NCBI GenBank assembly: GCA_025201765.1
Contig: MU623597.1
Coordinates: 1 to 29,869 of the forward strand
DNA from: Daldinia sp. FL1419
Taxonomy: Eukaryota > Ascomycota > Sordariomycetes > Xylariales > Hypoxylaceae
Length of the DNA: 29,869 nt
Direction of reading: 5' to 3'
The first letter of the stretch is position 1. Each line of letters opens with the position of its first letter. Below the pieces are notes generated by a model. The model was not told the DNA's origin. It ran no database searches and saw nothing but the letters and a program-made list of their open reading frames with translations. Position numbers and translations under genes: made by a program. This document shows positions 10,754 through 22,039 of this stretch, in pieces.

Positions 10754-12886
10754 CTAGGCTTTTGAAGTATCCTTCCTTTTCCTAATGTCCTTCCAACCAA
10801 TTCCCCACGAGAAAAGGAAGCAGACCACACCCGCTCCGGCAGTCATGTAAAAGACGCGATCAACACTCTTCGAGTATGCCACTAACACGTTAGGTATTTC
10901 TGCTGGGCTGATAATCGTCCGGAAGCCAGTTGCGCCAGCATTAATAATAGTCTCGGGGTCGACGGACGGGGCATATTTGGGAAGGAGTGTCTTCAGACTA
11001 TTGGAGAATATGGTCTCAGAAAAGCTGAGGAACAATGCTCCACCGAAATTTTGAGAGAACATAAGAAGCGCCATGGCGATAGAAATTTGGGTATCTGGGA
11101 GGGTATTCTGCACAGCGAGGATTGGCTAGGAAGATGGGTTCAAGTTAACTAATTATCAAAAGCTCATCTTGGCAGGTTGAGACTAGCTTACCATTTGCAT
11201 TCCAAGGCCACGGCCGACTCCATGGATTATTTGATAGCCTATCCACTTCCCTGTTGATGTCGTGGGGGACAACGTAGATATTATTCCATTTGCTATTGTT
11301 ATCATGATCGATCCAATAAGAGCAAATGGCAAGTAATAGCCGACTCTCCCGACTTTCATACTTGTTAGTTATAGAACAACTCCAATGGTAATTTTACATA
11401 CCTAGCCAACCAGATAGGACTGAGGTGAATAGTTGACCCAAGATGCTTGGTAGGAGATACACGCCGCTTAGTAGCGGCGTAGCTCCTTTAACACCCTGGA
11501 AGTATACCGGCAGATAGTAGGACAAACAGAAAGATTGGGCCATTAAAAGTCCATACGACAGACTACTCGCCCATACGGTCCGCTTCCTAATCATGGAGAA
11601 TGGGATCATTGCCTCATCCCCTTTATAATATTCCCAAACCCCAAATACGATGAAGGTGACGCCAGAACCACAGAAAAGCCCGATAATTTGAGAACTAGAC
11701 CATGCAAATTGAAAACCTCCATACTGGAGAGCAAGAAGTAGTTCTATAGCAGCGGGTGCGAATAGTACAAACCCCAGGAGGTCTAGTTTCGAATGGAGTG
11801 TTCGGACAACCGATAAAGGCTTTGGCTTAGGAATTTGTTCGGGGATGTTAATAAAGGCTAGCATGATAGCAACGAGACCGCCAACGGGGAGATTTATATA
11901 AAAGCCTAACATTTCATATGATTAGCTTGATAATAAAATCAGATTAGAGAAACCCGCGGCTTACACCATCTCCATGTTGTATACTGCGTAAGTGCTCCGC
12001 CGATTAACGGTCCCATTACTAGACCAAGATTCGACACTATTAAAACAATAATGAGTACACAGATACGAGAGGCAGAAAGGGTTATTTGAATCAGACTCAC
12101 CACCAATCACAAGTCCCATCAATGCTAATATAAGCGTTAGTTCATCATAGACCCCCGGGATTTTCAGGGGCACTCACTTGGTCTCTTTGTCATGGGGACA
12201 CCTCCAGCAAGAATCGTAAAGGATCCATTCATAAGGCCCGAAGACCCCGCCCCAGCGACCGCTCGTCCGACAACAAACATCTTAGAGGAGTTTGCAACAC
12301 CGCATAGTAGAGATCCCAGCTCAAAAATTCCGAAGAAGGTCATAAATGTCCACTACACAGATAAGTATATGCCAGAAAGGCAAGGTATAATAAGATTATA
12401 GCTACTAACCTTGGAGTTAAAATTCATAAATATTTTCCCAGTTAGTAGCTGAAGTGCCGCACTACATTTATATTAGCGAGATATCTAATAAGGATGCGGC
12501 AGGCCATACCTTCCAAGTTGATAGGCTCCTCCATACCAGCCGATATCAGAGAGAGAATGGAATTCAACTGTGATTTGAGGAATAGCCTGCTATCTTTTAA
12601 CTTCAGAAGTCATTTGTATGCATTTTATATGGCTTACGGTAGCTACTATAGATGTGTCAAGGAAAATTAGAAGACAAACAAGAGTGATGGCGGCTGTGAT
12701 GTTAACAAGTTTGAAGCCCGTAAGCCATTGCTCCTCTCGGGTAGCGGCTGACCTGACGGGTTCATTGGGCCCTAGACTCAAGACCTTTTCGGATTGAGGA
12801 GACATGCTATCCTGTCTGCTCGGTTTCAATGATTGCCGTGCAGTGGGTAATGAAGATGTTGTCGACGCCATTTTGCTGGGAGGCAT
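10754..12886 (-). CDS. Major facilitator superfamily exporter (DHA2-type, about 14 TM)
   Basis: Plasma-membrane drug/toxin:proton antiporter of the fungal efflux type. Nine exons: 12886-12638, 12586-12510, 12461-12410, 12352-12178, 12124-12101, 12036-11965, 11905-11402, 11352-11192, 11125-10754 (561 aa, introns 48-66 nt). A hydrophilic Ser/Pro-rich N-terminus (about 1-60) precedes the first membrane segment, which ends in LDTSIVATAIPQI. GRAVAGAGSSGLMNG is the MFS loop/helix 4 motif, and GLVMGPLIGGALTQ the helix 5 antiporter motif, followed by WRWCFYINLPVGG. The last segments include SQNFGGALFLSF and the tail ends in GWKDIRKRK. The frame stays open through all junctions, so the gene looks functional. 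The ATG at 12886 was chosen; an upstream in-frame extension would need a TTG. Relatives are frequent in metabolite clusters and export their products; the substrate here is unknown. A regulator gene lies directly upstream on the same strand. Confidence 0.92.
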
Positions 12887-13433
12887 TGGGTAAGAGGAGT
12901 TACGATGCAAGCAAAATTATCTTAATGAAGCCTGTCCTAGGACAGTTTATGATAGTTAGGGAGTTTATATTAGGTGCACCCTTTAGAATTTTCGTGAAAT
13001 AAGATGACCGAGATGGATAGGAGTGTATTAGGGGGTTCCTCGGATTTCACCGACCAAATTACCAAATCCGAAATTCGAAATCCGACGAACCAATCATTTG
13101 CCTTGCTATATCAATCTCAGTTGCTTCTACGCTCCACGTTCAAATCATGATGAGGCGATTTGGGGAAAAGGTCTATCCGTAACCGAGTCTTTATTAGATA
13201 AATTTCCTTCCAGCGTAGACGGAGGAATTAATCGTTCCGTTTATACCGCCATATCGCAAAATTTGCCCCGAGATTCGAAATTCGCCATTAAGATCATCAG
13301 TGTACGCGGGAACGTGGAAACCAACGCGTGCGCTTCCTTCCACGTAGTAAAAGTTGTAGGTAGTAGTTATATGTTTAAATGTTTGTGGACTAGGAATACC
13401 TGTTTACTTTCGTAATATACACTCTGGAAATAG
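12887..13433. other. MFS promoter / regulator 3' flank
   Basis: This 547-bp gap separates two minus-strand genes, so it contains the MFS promoter. It holds repeated AAATCCG boxes at 13041-13085 and an ATTCGAAATTCG stretch at 13272-13283. A 105-codon frame on the plus strand (13098-13415) has no recognisable features. Confidence 0.5.
13041..13085. promoter_or_regulatory. Candidate Zn2Cys6 operator upstream of the MFS exporter
   Basis: CGGATTT (13041-13047) is followed by two copies of AAATCCG (13064-13070 and 13078-13084), its exact complement. This gives one inverted pair and one direct pair of CGG half-sites, 155-200 bp upstream of the exporter ATG. The second pair is separated by AAATTCG, itself similar to the boxes. 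Zn2Cys6 proteins bind paired CGG triplets, so one of the three regulators nearby could act here. Binding is inferred, not shown. Confidence 0.4.
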
Positions 13434-15447
13434 CTAGTTCGGGGGAATATAAAAATCTGTGAGCCAGTCATTGTCTAAGAATTCGATTCCAAGGAAGTCC
13501 GATAGAGGAATCTCATCGATGTTTTGCGGCGTAGTCAGGTCAGAGAGCGGAATTTCATTTGATCGTAATTCCGCTTCCCACCCCGACCGTAAAGCCTTGA
13601 ACAATCGCGCTGTTCGAAAGAACATGTCTCTTTCAGGGACGCCGCTGTTATCCAAGTTAGCAAGGACCTCCACTTGTTCCAAGTTGCTAACGACGCGGTC
13701 CATAATGGGAAGAGGGTCCACCGGCCTGGTACTATTCTCGTCGCCTCTTGCGTCGCTCATAATCTTGAGTCGCCAGAGCGTAACTAAGCAGCGCAAGAGT
13801 TGCGAAAGTATCGAAGATGGAAATCCAATATAGATATCCGGTGTTATCGTAAAGAAGACATCGAACCATGACTCTATCGATGCAAGACTTTTACTGATGG
13901 TTTCCTGTTGAAATGCCAATTGTTTACCATGGAGAAATGGTGAAAGCGTGGTCTCCAACTCTGCACTGTACAAATGCAAAAGTAACACCTCTAGTATATT
14001 GTGAGCAGCGAAATTTGGCCCAGTTATTGCGGTAACTTACCATTTCTCGGGTATTGACACAGTATTTTATCTTTGATACCTTGCAACTGTAAATAGAGAC
14101 TTTCGGGATACGTGGGAGTGGGTTCCATTGCACCGTCGCGCGAGGATTGTTGATTTATTTTCTCAATTATCAGTTGGAGTTGTACTTGCTTAACAAGGAC
14201 CTCGTCGTTAGGACATTCGTTCTCCTCGCTTAATCTTTGGAGGCAGTCATCCATATGCGACGTCCAGCGCAATGCATCAATCTTTTGTAGAAACGATGAC
14301 ACTCTATAAGCAGTCAGCTCATAATCTAAATACCTACCAAAGGGTGGGCGTACATCGATGTGATTAGAAAGCAACCCATCACAGCCCGGCGTTCCTCCAT
14401 GGTCCTCTGTGTACCAGCTCTCAGATACTTCCTATTTCCGCATAATGTTAATTCGGGATCTTTAGGGACTGGTTTCGCAAGCCCCAAGTCAAATACTAAT
14501 GACACCGCAAGTTGAGTAAATAGCGTTATAGAAGGCTCGCGCTGAACTTGGTAGCTAACCCTAGGAAGTATTAGCAAATGCTCGACAACCCAATCCCAAT
14601 TTACAAGATAATGTCGTACCAAGCGATAAACGCTAGGAGCCCTAAGAGAAGGTCTATGCTCTTCGCAGATCGCATGATCATCTCTTGCGCTACGATTTGT
14701 CGTATTCTTTGACCTAAAACCTGCTGCTGCAACGTTGACTTAGAACCCGCTACCATTATACAAAGCCATAAAAACGGCCGTTCCTGATGGAGCTGATGAG
14801 CAGTGGTAGTAGGCGGAATGCAAACAAATGGAAAATATTTTGACTTGTAAGTCCTGAAATTAAAAAGAAACCCTTCTGCCTCTATTGGGGACGGTTCGTA
14901 CGAAACCGCATAGCCAGTATCCCCGGTTTGGTTTGGAATGCTGTTAACATGGCCATCAAAGCTGGTGGGAGGTAGGCCACTATTACTTTGACGATAAGAC
15001 AGGCCATCTGGTTTTGCCTGGGTGCTGTTGCTGGATAGTGCGGCATCTACAGAAGCCGGAGGCTGGGGAGATGCAACAACTGGAACGCCTGATGCGCCTG
15101 ATGCGCCTGATGCGCCTGATGCGCCTGATGCACCAGTTTTAATAAGTGATATTAATCCATCAAGCTTCTCTTCAAGCCGCGCCGCCTCTTTTATTTTAGT
15201 TGCGGCAGGTCGTTTGTGGTTGCGTCGTCGAACCGACTCACCCGGGCGACATTCCCTATTTAGTCGGTGACATCTATACCGATTAATTATTTGATCCCTG
15301 GAAAGGAGAGCTTCGGATGTGTGCTCACCTCTCACACGGACCGCCAACTGGACGAATGATACATTTACATTTAGACTGCACGCAGCTCGCGCAAGCGTGA
15401 CCGTACGGTGCGGGGGTGCCGGATGAAGTTGATGAGTTCTGATCCAT
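13434..15447 (-). CDS. Zn2Cys6 transcription factor with fungal-specific regulatory domain
   Basis: Nuclear regulator of 599 aa in five exons: 15447-15329, 15273-14620, 14560-14354, 14303-14041, 13990-13434 (introns 50-59 nt). The zinc cluster is split by intron 1. Cysteines lie at residues 19, 22, 29, 38, 41 and 48 (CX2CX6CX8CX2CX6C), with one additional Cys at 27. A basic VRRRNHKRP stretch and a short predicted coiled segment (KEAARLEEKLDGLISLI) follow. Next comes a five-fold Ala-Ser-Gly repeat encoded by a 9-bp tandem array. The middle region has LLLGLLAFIAW and QLAVSLVFDLGL, typical of the fungal transcription factor domain, and the protein ends in DWLTDFYIPPN. The ATG at 15447 restores the N-terminal half of the zinc cluster. 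It lies upstream of the exporter on the same strand, so it is a plausible local regulator. Confidence 0.9.
15085..15129. repeat. 9-bp tandem repeat inside the regulator gene (Ala-Ser-Gly run)
   Basis: Five tandem units of GCGCCTGAT (the first has A for G) encode consecutive Ala-Ser-Gly triplets on the minus strand. The unit length is a multiple of three, so gains or losses would keep the frame. Because four units are identical at the DNA level, recent slippage is likely. Confidence 0.85.
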
Positions 15448-16669
15448 CTAAAATCGTTTCATTATCAATGGAGAGAGTTTGTGTACCTGATAGATGTCAA
15501 TTGTCTTAAAAACGACGCAAATAATTCGTTAGAATCGTTAAACACAGGCTAGTCGATTACTGCAAATTGGAAAATGCCCATTATTCAATATTGTGTTATT
15601 CTGTGTTCTGTTTAACGCATATTCGATAGAGGTGGGAGCTGATGGTTTGATTTGATTGGACGAGTAAAGTTAATACGCATATGGATTGTGTTATATTTAT
15701 GAAGCATAATAATGCACAGGACTTGTCTGCGGTGTAGGTACGAAAAATTGGAAGGTGCGAGGCACTGTGTGGAAGTATAAAAGCCCTCCTGGGGAGTCTC
15801 TCCCATTTGGAATTTTCCAGGAATCAACACACTTATCATTTTCTCTCTCTTTATCTGTCTGCCCACTACCAATTTTAACTGCACAAACGGCAAATACGCG
15901 GCGTTTAGAAAAGGTCTACTTCCTTGGCTTGATTTCTGAATTCGGGGAAACCCAAATATAACTCTTCATGTAAATACGTTTGATTCAAGATACACCAAGA
16001 CCTCTCTAAGATTTCCCCGCTATATTCTAGTTCAGCAATAATAAAATCATCGTTCAAGCTACCTTATATCGAGGATACTCAGTGATTGTGACTTTATAGT
16101 CCCATATATTCCATTCCGCTTCTGAACTCAGGGTACCTATGACACTTGAAGCGGCTATAATTATATCAACCGAACCGATAGTAGGCACCTTTTACCATGA
16201 GTAGCGACACCTTCAACAAGCTTTGTCACACGTGGTATCTTCGTGATCGGGTTTACCCTTGAAGTGGCTACTAAATATTTTGCCGAATATTTACGCCATG
16301 ATTTGAGTACCCAGGAAACTACCCAATCTAGTGGTGATGGTTTTATTTATTATATGTAATTATAAAGAGAGGATTTCATCCCATCCTACGATACTATAGG
16401 GTAATCCTTTCCATGGTTTAGATGTGTAGTGGTAGACGCTGTTAAGCTTAAGCTAAGATGTGAATTACCACCACAGGATTGCTCAATCCGGAATCAACAT
16501 CCTCGTTATTAACCTGGGTTCCAAGGCGTAACAGTGGTGCTAAACCTAAAGCCCAGAATAATATTTCCTACACCCCTAATTTTACCAACATACAATGTTG
16601 CTATCATCATAGTACAGTACCATGGTATGGTATAGGATATTAATGATCGGCGTTCCTCGGCGGTAATGA

Positions 16670-16765
16670 CGTTTAAGCCGCGGGTCGGACCGGATCCGTA
16701 TTTTATTCAATACCTATTTTACCCGGCCGAACGGAGGCCCACCGATTTCCCGGGGAAATCTGGAC
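16670..16765. promoter_or_regulatory. GC-rich patch with CGG/CCG palindromes
   Basis: The patch stands out from AT-richer surroundings. It contains CGGATCCG (16690-16697), a CCGGCCG stretch (16723-16729) and a 17-bp palindrome GATTTCCCGGGGAAATC (16744-16760). CGG pairs are typical Zn2Cys6 contact points, but no specific factor can be named and the distance from either flanking gene is over 1 kb. Confidence 0.3.
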
Positions 16766-18552
16766 CACGGTCGAAGACAGTTCTAGCCTTTGTGTATTAT
16801 GTTATCATCTTTCCGATTCTGCCCGATGATGTTTTACTACTGCAACAGGACGGATTGGGTCCCTTGACGCTAATCGTTAGTGCCTGTTAGCGTTTGATAA
16901 GCTCACGAAAAGTAATTCATAACGTTGTGATGCTAATTTGAGGCTACGTTATTACATAGTACCCAGTTTTCCCGATTATAGAGACGTTGGGAGACTGATA
17001 ACTACCTACCAGGATCCATGATCGCATTCAATATACTAACCGTGCGCACTTATACGCAAGTTCACGTGGACATTCAAATTTTCTCGTAATCCTTAAAATT
17101 AGGTATCATCCATTACGTTGGACAAACCAACTAAAGACGTTATTTTGATCCCGTCTCTACCCATCGTGGCTGAGACGCTTTGCAATTTACGTAAATGATG
17201 CTAATCTAGGGGACCCATATGATCTTATCATTCCTTGGTCCTGAAGGTCCCGATACGACAGTTGTTTGCATAGGGCCCAGAATACCCCAGAAAGACGGAA
17301 GATCTCGGGATGGCTGATAATCCAACTAGCCCAATTACGGGATGAACTTCGGTAAAGTATTCTGGACGAAAGGGGCAATATGTACAACGTATTTGAGCCT
17401 CTGGAAGAGCCTAGATTTATAAACCACATGCTGAATGCGGATATGCGATGCAAGGACGATTACGTAGTACCTGAGTGCACGACGAACCCCAGTCTGCCAA
17501 TTGGTCACACCGCCGATCCTGGAAGCCCGGAAAAGACCTTACCCAAGTCCCGAATGATCCTCATGCAGGGTTGAACGGGATGGAAAAAGTCGGATTGTTA
17601 TTTGTGTAGGCGCCTATATGTATATTTTCATGCAGGGGCCGTTATCAAAGACACCCTAATCGTAGAAAATTTTGTTGGTTGGTTCCCAATATGTAGCAGG
17701 GCTGTGTAGTCGGATATGAACTTCCATGTTGATAGAGAATTTCATGAGGTCTATGTTTGGCCGTTGGGTGAAACCCTCGGAAAGTTGAGGACTCAGTATT
17801 TAGACATGTAGATTCTCCGGTAAGGCATGTGACAGTGGCACTGCAACATGTATCCCATTGGTACCTTATGTGATGTAGGAAAAAGATGTATGTAGTGAAA
17901 GCATCCTTACCTACTTACATGAATTCAAATAAATCAATAGGGATTATATCTTATGCTTAAAAAGTTATCTTATCTGAAGCCGTATAATGTGCAAGGTCTT
18001 GAGAAGGCCTTGAGCATTTCCTTTCCACTTTAGTCTAAACCTTTACCTAGGGTAATTTAGAATAAACGTCATTTTTTTCATTAATTGACATTAGCTCCGG
18101 CGTAGCTTTATTTAGGCCTTGTACCTATACCTAATAGCTGGGTACCTCATACGTGGGTAGATTCCCGAGGCTCTTAAAGGTACATCATGATTGTATCTTC
18201 CTTTGTCCCTCGCCCATGTACCCGGGTCTACCCTTCTATTATATACATGTTAGCCTCTATGTGGGGCCGGGCTATTGAAAAGACGGGGAAGTACGTACTG
18301 CATACTAGTACCCCGCTATCGTTTTGCCGATTTCTCCAACTTCCATTTCCCCCTGATTTAATTCTTTTTTTTTTCTTTTTCGGTATATCTTTTACAAATC
18401 TGTAGCAACAACAATATGGACAAGATAATTTTCTGGAATGATCGGTAATATTATCAATTACTCGGGTCATGTAGGTAAACACGCTAAAAGTAATGTACTA
18501 CGTTAATGTAGATCTTGGTGTACAAACGACGAAAATCATGGGTAAACTCAGG

Positions 18553-18577
18553 ACCGACAGGCTATAATCCTGGTCGG
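18553..18577. promoter_or_regulatory. Inverted repeat upstream of PEPCK
   Basis: CCGACAGG and CCTGGTCGG form imperfect inverted arms (one unpaired base) around a 7-nt AT-rich centre, about 650 bp upstream of the PEPCK ATG. The CCG...CGG ends suit a dimeric zinc-cluster factor. It does not match the CCG-N7-CCG direct repeat known for AcuK/AcuM control of gluconeogenic genes. Confidence 0.3.
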
Positions 18578-19228
18578 GATATTGATAGGTGCAGTTAGGT
18601 TACAGGACATTAGAAGACGTTGTAGGAGGTTGCAAGGTTTAGGGGGGGAGGCTGAGGAAAAAAACGGAATAGAACGAAAGTTAATTGCATATGACACCAC
18701 CACACAACTAACATAGACCAACATCTACCTACAGCCAAGTGATAGATGCCGATCCACCTAGACTTTACTTTCCCAAGGTAGGCCGAAATCCTCTACCTCG
18801 TTCAAAGATCTTTGATGACATTTACGCACTACGCAACGCCACGCCACAAGATCCTTGCTAGGGTACCGAGACAAGAAAACAAAGAATAGCCCTGCTCAGC
18901 TCGCCTTTCCCGATGATGCAGGGTGGCCCGCTCCGGTTTGAATTCGTGCCTCAGTGCCTAATCAATGACAGCAAAACTGCTGGCCAGTGGAATGTCTCGC
19001 TCAAACTTCGCCATCTCCACATCTTCCTTCTCTCCTATATATCCTCGGGTCCGTGCCATGACTAGTAGACCGAAAAGTTACCTTCACTCTACATGCATTG
19101 CCGGTGTTTCGTCCAATACCCCATTTAATCAAATTAGATATCGATATTCCCCGTTTGTCTTCGGCTGCTATTGTCCCTTCAGCTGTTATTGTCTTGTTCT
19201 ATCCCGAAATTCGTCCACCTTAAGAACC

Positions 19229-22039
19229 ATGAACGACCCAGTTGTCAGAACCGCTTCTCCTTACACTGATCCTACAGTTAAGGGCCCAAGATCTCAGCAG
19301 CTTACCAATGGTCATTCCCATTCTCTTCTTCAGAATAACAAGAGTGAGCTGTCCCCCAGGAACACCAGGAGCACTTGGCTCTTCAGAGCTCGTAAGACCA
19401 TTAGAGAGCTAACATAGATTACTATTCTAGTGATTCCCAACAACAAAGTCAACAAGACAGCCCTTCACCCTGGTGGTGTTGAGTGAGTACTCCTTTTCCA
19501 AAGTATACGACGAAATAGGTACCCGGAGAGCTCTTTGCTAATATACCATCTTTAGACCCCACCATGAAAGGGAGCACACGGAGCTAGGTACGAGTCAAGT
19601 CGCTCAAACTTAATTCTCGGCAATATATGCTTATTCTTTGTGTTCATGGTCCACTGACATAAACTTTAGAGGAGGAGCTGCACGAGAAGGCACACATCGA
19701 CTATGATAGAGTTGCTATTGTAAGGAGGCCCTAGATCAAAGAGATTTTAATGGAAATTTTACTAACAAACCCGATAGATTCCCAACCCTTCAGTTGCCGC
19801 TCTTTATGAAGATGCTCTCGTAAGACAACCTCCTGGACAGGGTCACGCGACCAACATTCAACATATACTAATAACTCTTAAAGGTATATGAAATGGGCTC
19901 GGCTATCGCATCGAGTGGGGCATTGACAGCCTACTCTGGTGCAAAGACTGGTCGGTCTCCTTCAGATAAGAGGATCGTGAAAGAGCCGTCATCAGAAAAC
20001 GATATCTGGTAAGGATTTCCATACTAATAGCATGCAATATGAAATGATACCTAACTAATACCCTTTTAGGTGGGGACCTGTTAACAAACCAATGGCTCCT
20101 GAGGTAAGAGAATAGTCGTCATCATTATACGTCTAGTTGCCGTCGGCAAGCACATCTCTATTTCCCATTGCTTCCCTCCACATCGATTATCTCCACTCCT
20201 AGAAACAAACCTGGTAGTGTTGAGATTCATATTGTCAACCTTTAACTCGGCTTATTATGACGATTTAATTGCGTCATAAAAACTCTAGATCAATCCCAAT
20301 TATCGTCCTATTGGCAATTTGGCTGGTTGTTACCCCAATTGCCTAGATTCAGTTTGAATCACGCAGCTGTTGAGAAGTCTCGTGGCGCCTGGCCTAGACC
20401 GATGAGCTGGAGATGGCCCCTGTCATTGGCGTCATCTAAGGCTTCAGACCCTGGGCAATTCGGCCCAGATCCGGCAATAACATGCACCCCGCCCTATTTG
20501 CCCTTTCACAAAGCCGGAATATATTCAGCCCCACAACGCGATCTCACGTGTCAAATTTATCCTCGTTCACGTTCACGATCTAGTCTAGATCTATGAAGAA
20601 TTCGCGATGACTAGCATAGAGCTAATTCGTATTCGATGTAGGTATGGAAAATCAACCGCGAACGCGCTGTCGACTACCTAAATACACGAACGAGGATCTA
20701 CGTCGTCGATGGTTACGCAGGCTGGGATGAGAAATATCGAATTCGAGTCCGAGTCATTTGTGCCCGTGCCTATCATGCCTTGTTCATGCGCAATATGCTT
20801 ATCCGCCCTTCGCGGGAAGAGCTAGAGCATTTCCACCCTGACTACACGATATACAATGCCGGAAGTTTCCCGGCCAATAGATATACCGAAGGGATGACCT
20901 CGGGAACTTCAGTCGCCATTAACTTTGCCGAGAAGGAGATGGTCATCCTCGGCACTGAGTACGCCGGCGAGATGAAGAAGGGTGTCTTTACCGTATTGTT
21001 TTATGAAATGCCTATTAAGCATAACGTACTTACTCTTCACTCATCCGCAAACGAAGGCAAGGATGGCGATGTCACGCTTTTCTTCGGCTTATCCGGAACC
21101 GGCAAGACCACCCTGTCTGCCGATCCTAACCGAGCCTTGATTGGTGACGACGAACACTGCTGGAGCGAGCGTGGTGTCTTCAACATCGAGGGAGGTTGTT
21201 ATGCGAAGTGTATTGGCCTGTCAGCTGAGAAGGAGCCCGATATTTTCAACGCCATCCGCTTTGGCTCTGTCCTTGAAAATGTTGTCTTTGATCAGGAGAC
21301 CAGAGAAGTCGACTACGACGATGCTACCCTCACCGAAAATACGAGATGGTAAAGTTGAACTCCTCCACTCATTCGGATCAAAATGAGACTAACTATATCT
21401 AGTGCATACCCCATCGAGTATATCAGCAATGCTAAGATCCCCTGCTTGTCGGAAAACCACCCTAGCAACATTGTCCTGTTAACCTGCGACGCTCGTGGTG
21501 TCTTACCGCCGATATCGAAGCTTAACAGTGCGCAAACCATGTTCCACTTCATTTCCGGTTATACGTCCAAGATGGCTGGTACCGAGGACGGCGTAACGGA
21601 ACCGCAGGCTACTTTCTCATCGTGCTTTGCTCAACCTTTCCTCGCTCTGCACCCTATGAGGTACGCGAAGATGCTAGCAGACAAGATAGAAAAGCATTCG
21701 GCAAATGCCTGGCTCCTAAACACCGGTTGGGTCGGTGCCGGCTACGTCCACGGCGGCAAGCGCTGCCCACTCAAGTACACTCGTGCAATTCTAGACGCCA
21801 TTCATTCCGGTGAGCTAGCCAAGGTGGAGTATGAGACATACGATGTCTTCAACCTCCAGGTGCCCAAGTCCTGCCCTGGAGTACCTTCAGAATTACTCAA
21901 CCCCAAGACTGCCTGGACTGCAGGAACAGACAGCTTTAATGAGGAAGTCAAGAAGCTCGGTGCGTTGTTCATCGAGAACTTTAAGAAGTACGATTCGGAA
22001 GCCACGGATGATGTTAAGGCAGCCGGTCCGGTTGTTTAA
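19229..22039 (+). CDS. acuF: Phosphoenolpyruvate carboxykinase (ATP), EC 4.1.1.49
   Basis: Cytosolic enzyme that converts oxaloacetate and ATP to PEP, CO2 and ADP, the first committed step of gluconeogenesis on acetate, fatty acids or amino acids. Nine exons: 19229-19391, 19431-19482, 19556-19587, 19670-19719, 19778-19819, 19884-20008, 20070-20103, 20642-21348, 21403-22039 (613 aa). Motifs include the P-loop GLSGTGKTTLSAD near residue 315 and the metal/ATP-binding IGDDEHCW near 333. SGYTSKMAGTE and LNTGWVGAGY are also intact. An N-terminal extension (about 1-75, Ser/Asn-rich) precedes the conserved NKTALHPGG start of the core. Intron 1 is only 39 nt, but its splice restores the core; intron 7 is 538 nt, far longer than the others. 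The ATG at 19229 (ACCATG) was preferred over in-frame upstream ATGs in pyrimidine-rich DNA. Confidence 0.96.
20104..20641 (+). other. Unusually long intron (538 nt) in the PEPCK gene
   Basis: The donor GTAAGAG directly follows the codons for NKPMAPE, and the acceptor GATGTAG precedes VWKINRERAV; these segments are contiguous in other PEPCKs. The other introns of this gene are 39-82 nt. The interior is moderately GC-rich and has an 89-codon frame (20327-20596) with no recognisable content. No RNA gene or transposon signature was identified in it. Confidence 0.8.

Larger units (their letters stand above)
15448..19228. other. 3.8 kb divergent intergenic region, no gene supported
   Basis: This separates the divergently transcribed regulator (minus) and PEPCK (plus). 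The open frames are short and carry no recognisable motif; the best, at 17380-17574 and 16666-16890, are not convincing. Notable pieces are a GC-rich CGG/CCG palindrome patch (16670-16765), an inverted repeat (18553-18577), a T-rich run (18361-18382) and pyrimidine-rich DNA before the PEPCK start. Four ATGs in frame with PEPCK (first at 18965) precede the chosen start. Confidence 0.55.

Noticed and set aside
12887..12910. Eight-residue N-terminal extension of the MFS protein
   Set aside because: It would begin with TTG; the first ATG in frame is at 12886.
13459..13833. 124-codon plus-strand frame
   Set aside because: Antisense to the last exon of the Zn2Cys6 regulator, which is supported by consistent splicing and domain content.
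15085..15129. Possible CRISPR-like direct repeats
   Set aside because: Units are 9 bp with no spacers and are coding in a nuclear eukaryotic gene.
17380..17574. 64-codon frame beginning MYNVFEPLEEPRF
   Set aside because: Not recognised, no supporting splice signals or extension upstream, and within a long region without other coding signal.
20327..20596. 89-codon frame inside the long PEPCK intron
   Set aside because: Lies between contiguous conserved PEPCK blocks, has no homologous feature I recognise and would need its own start context.
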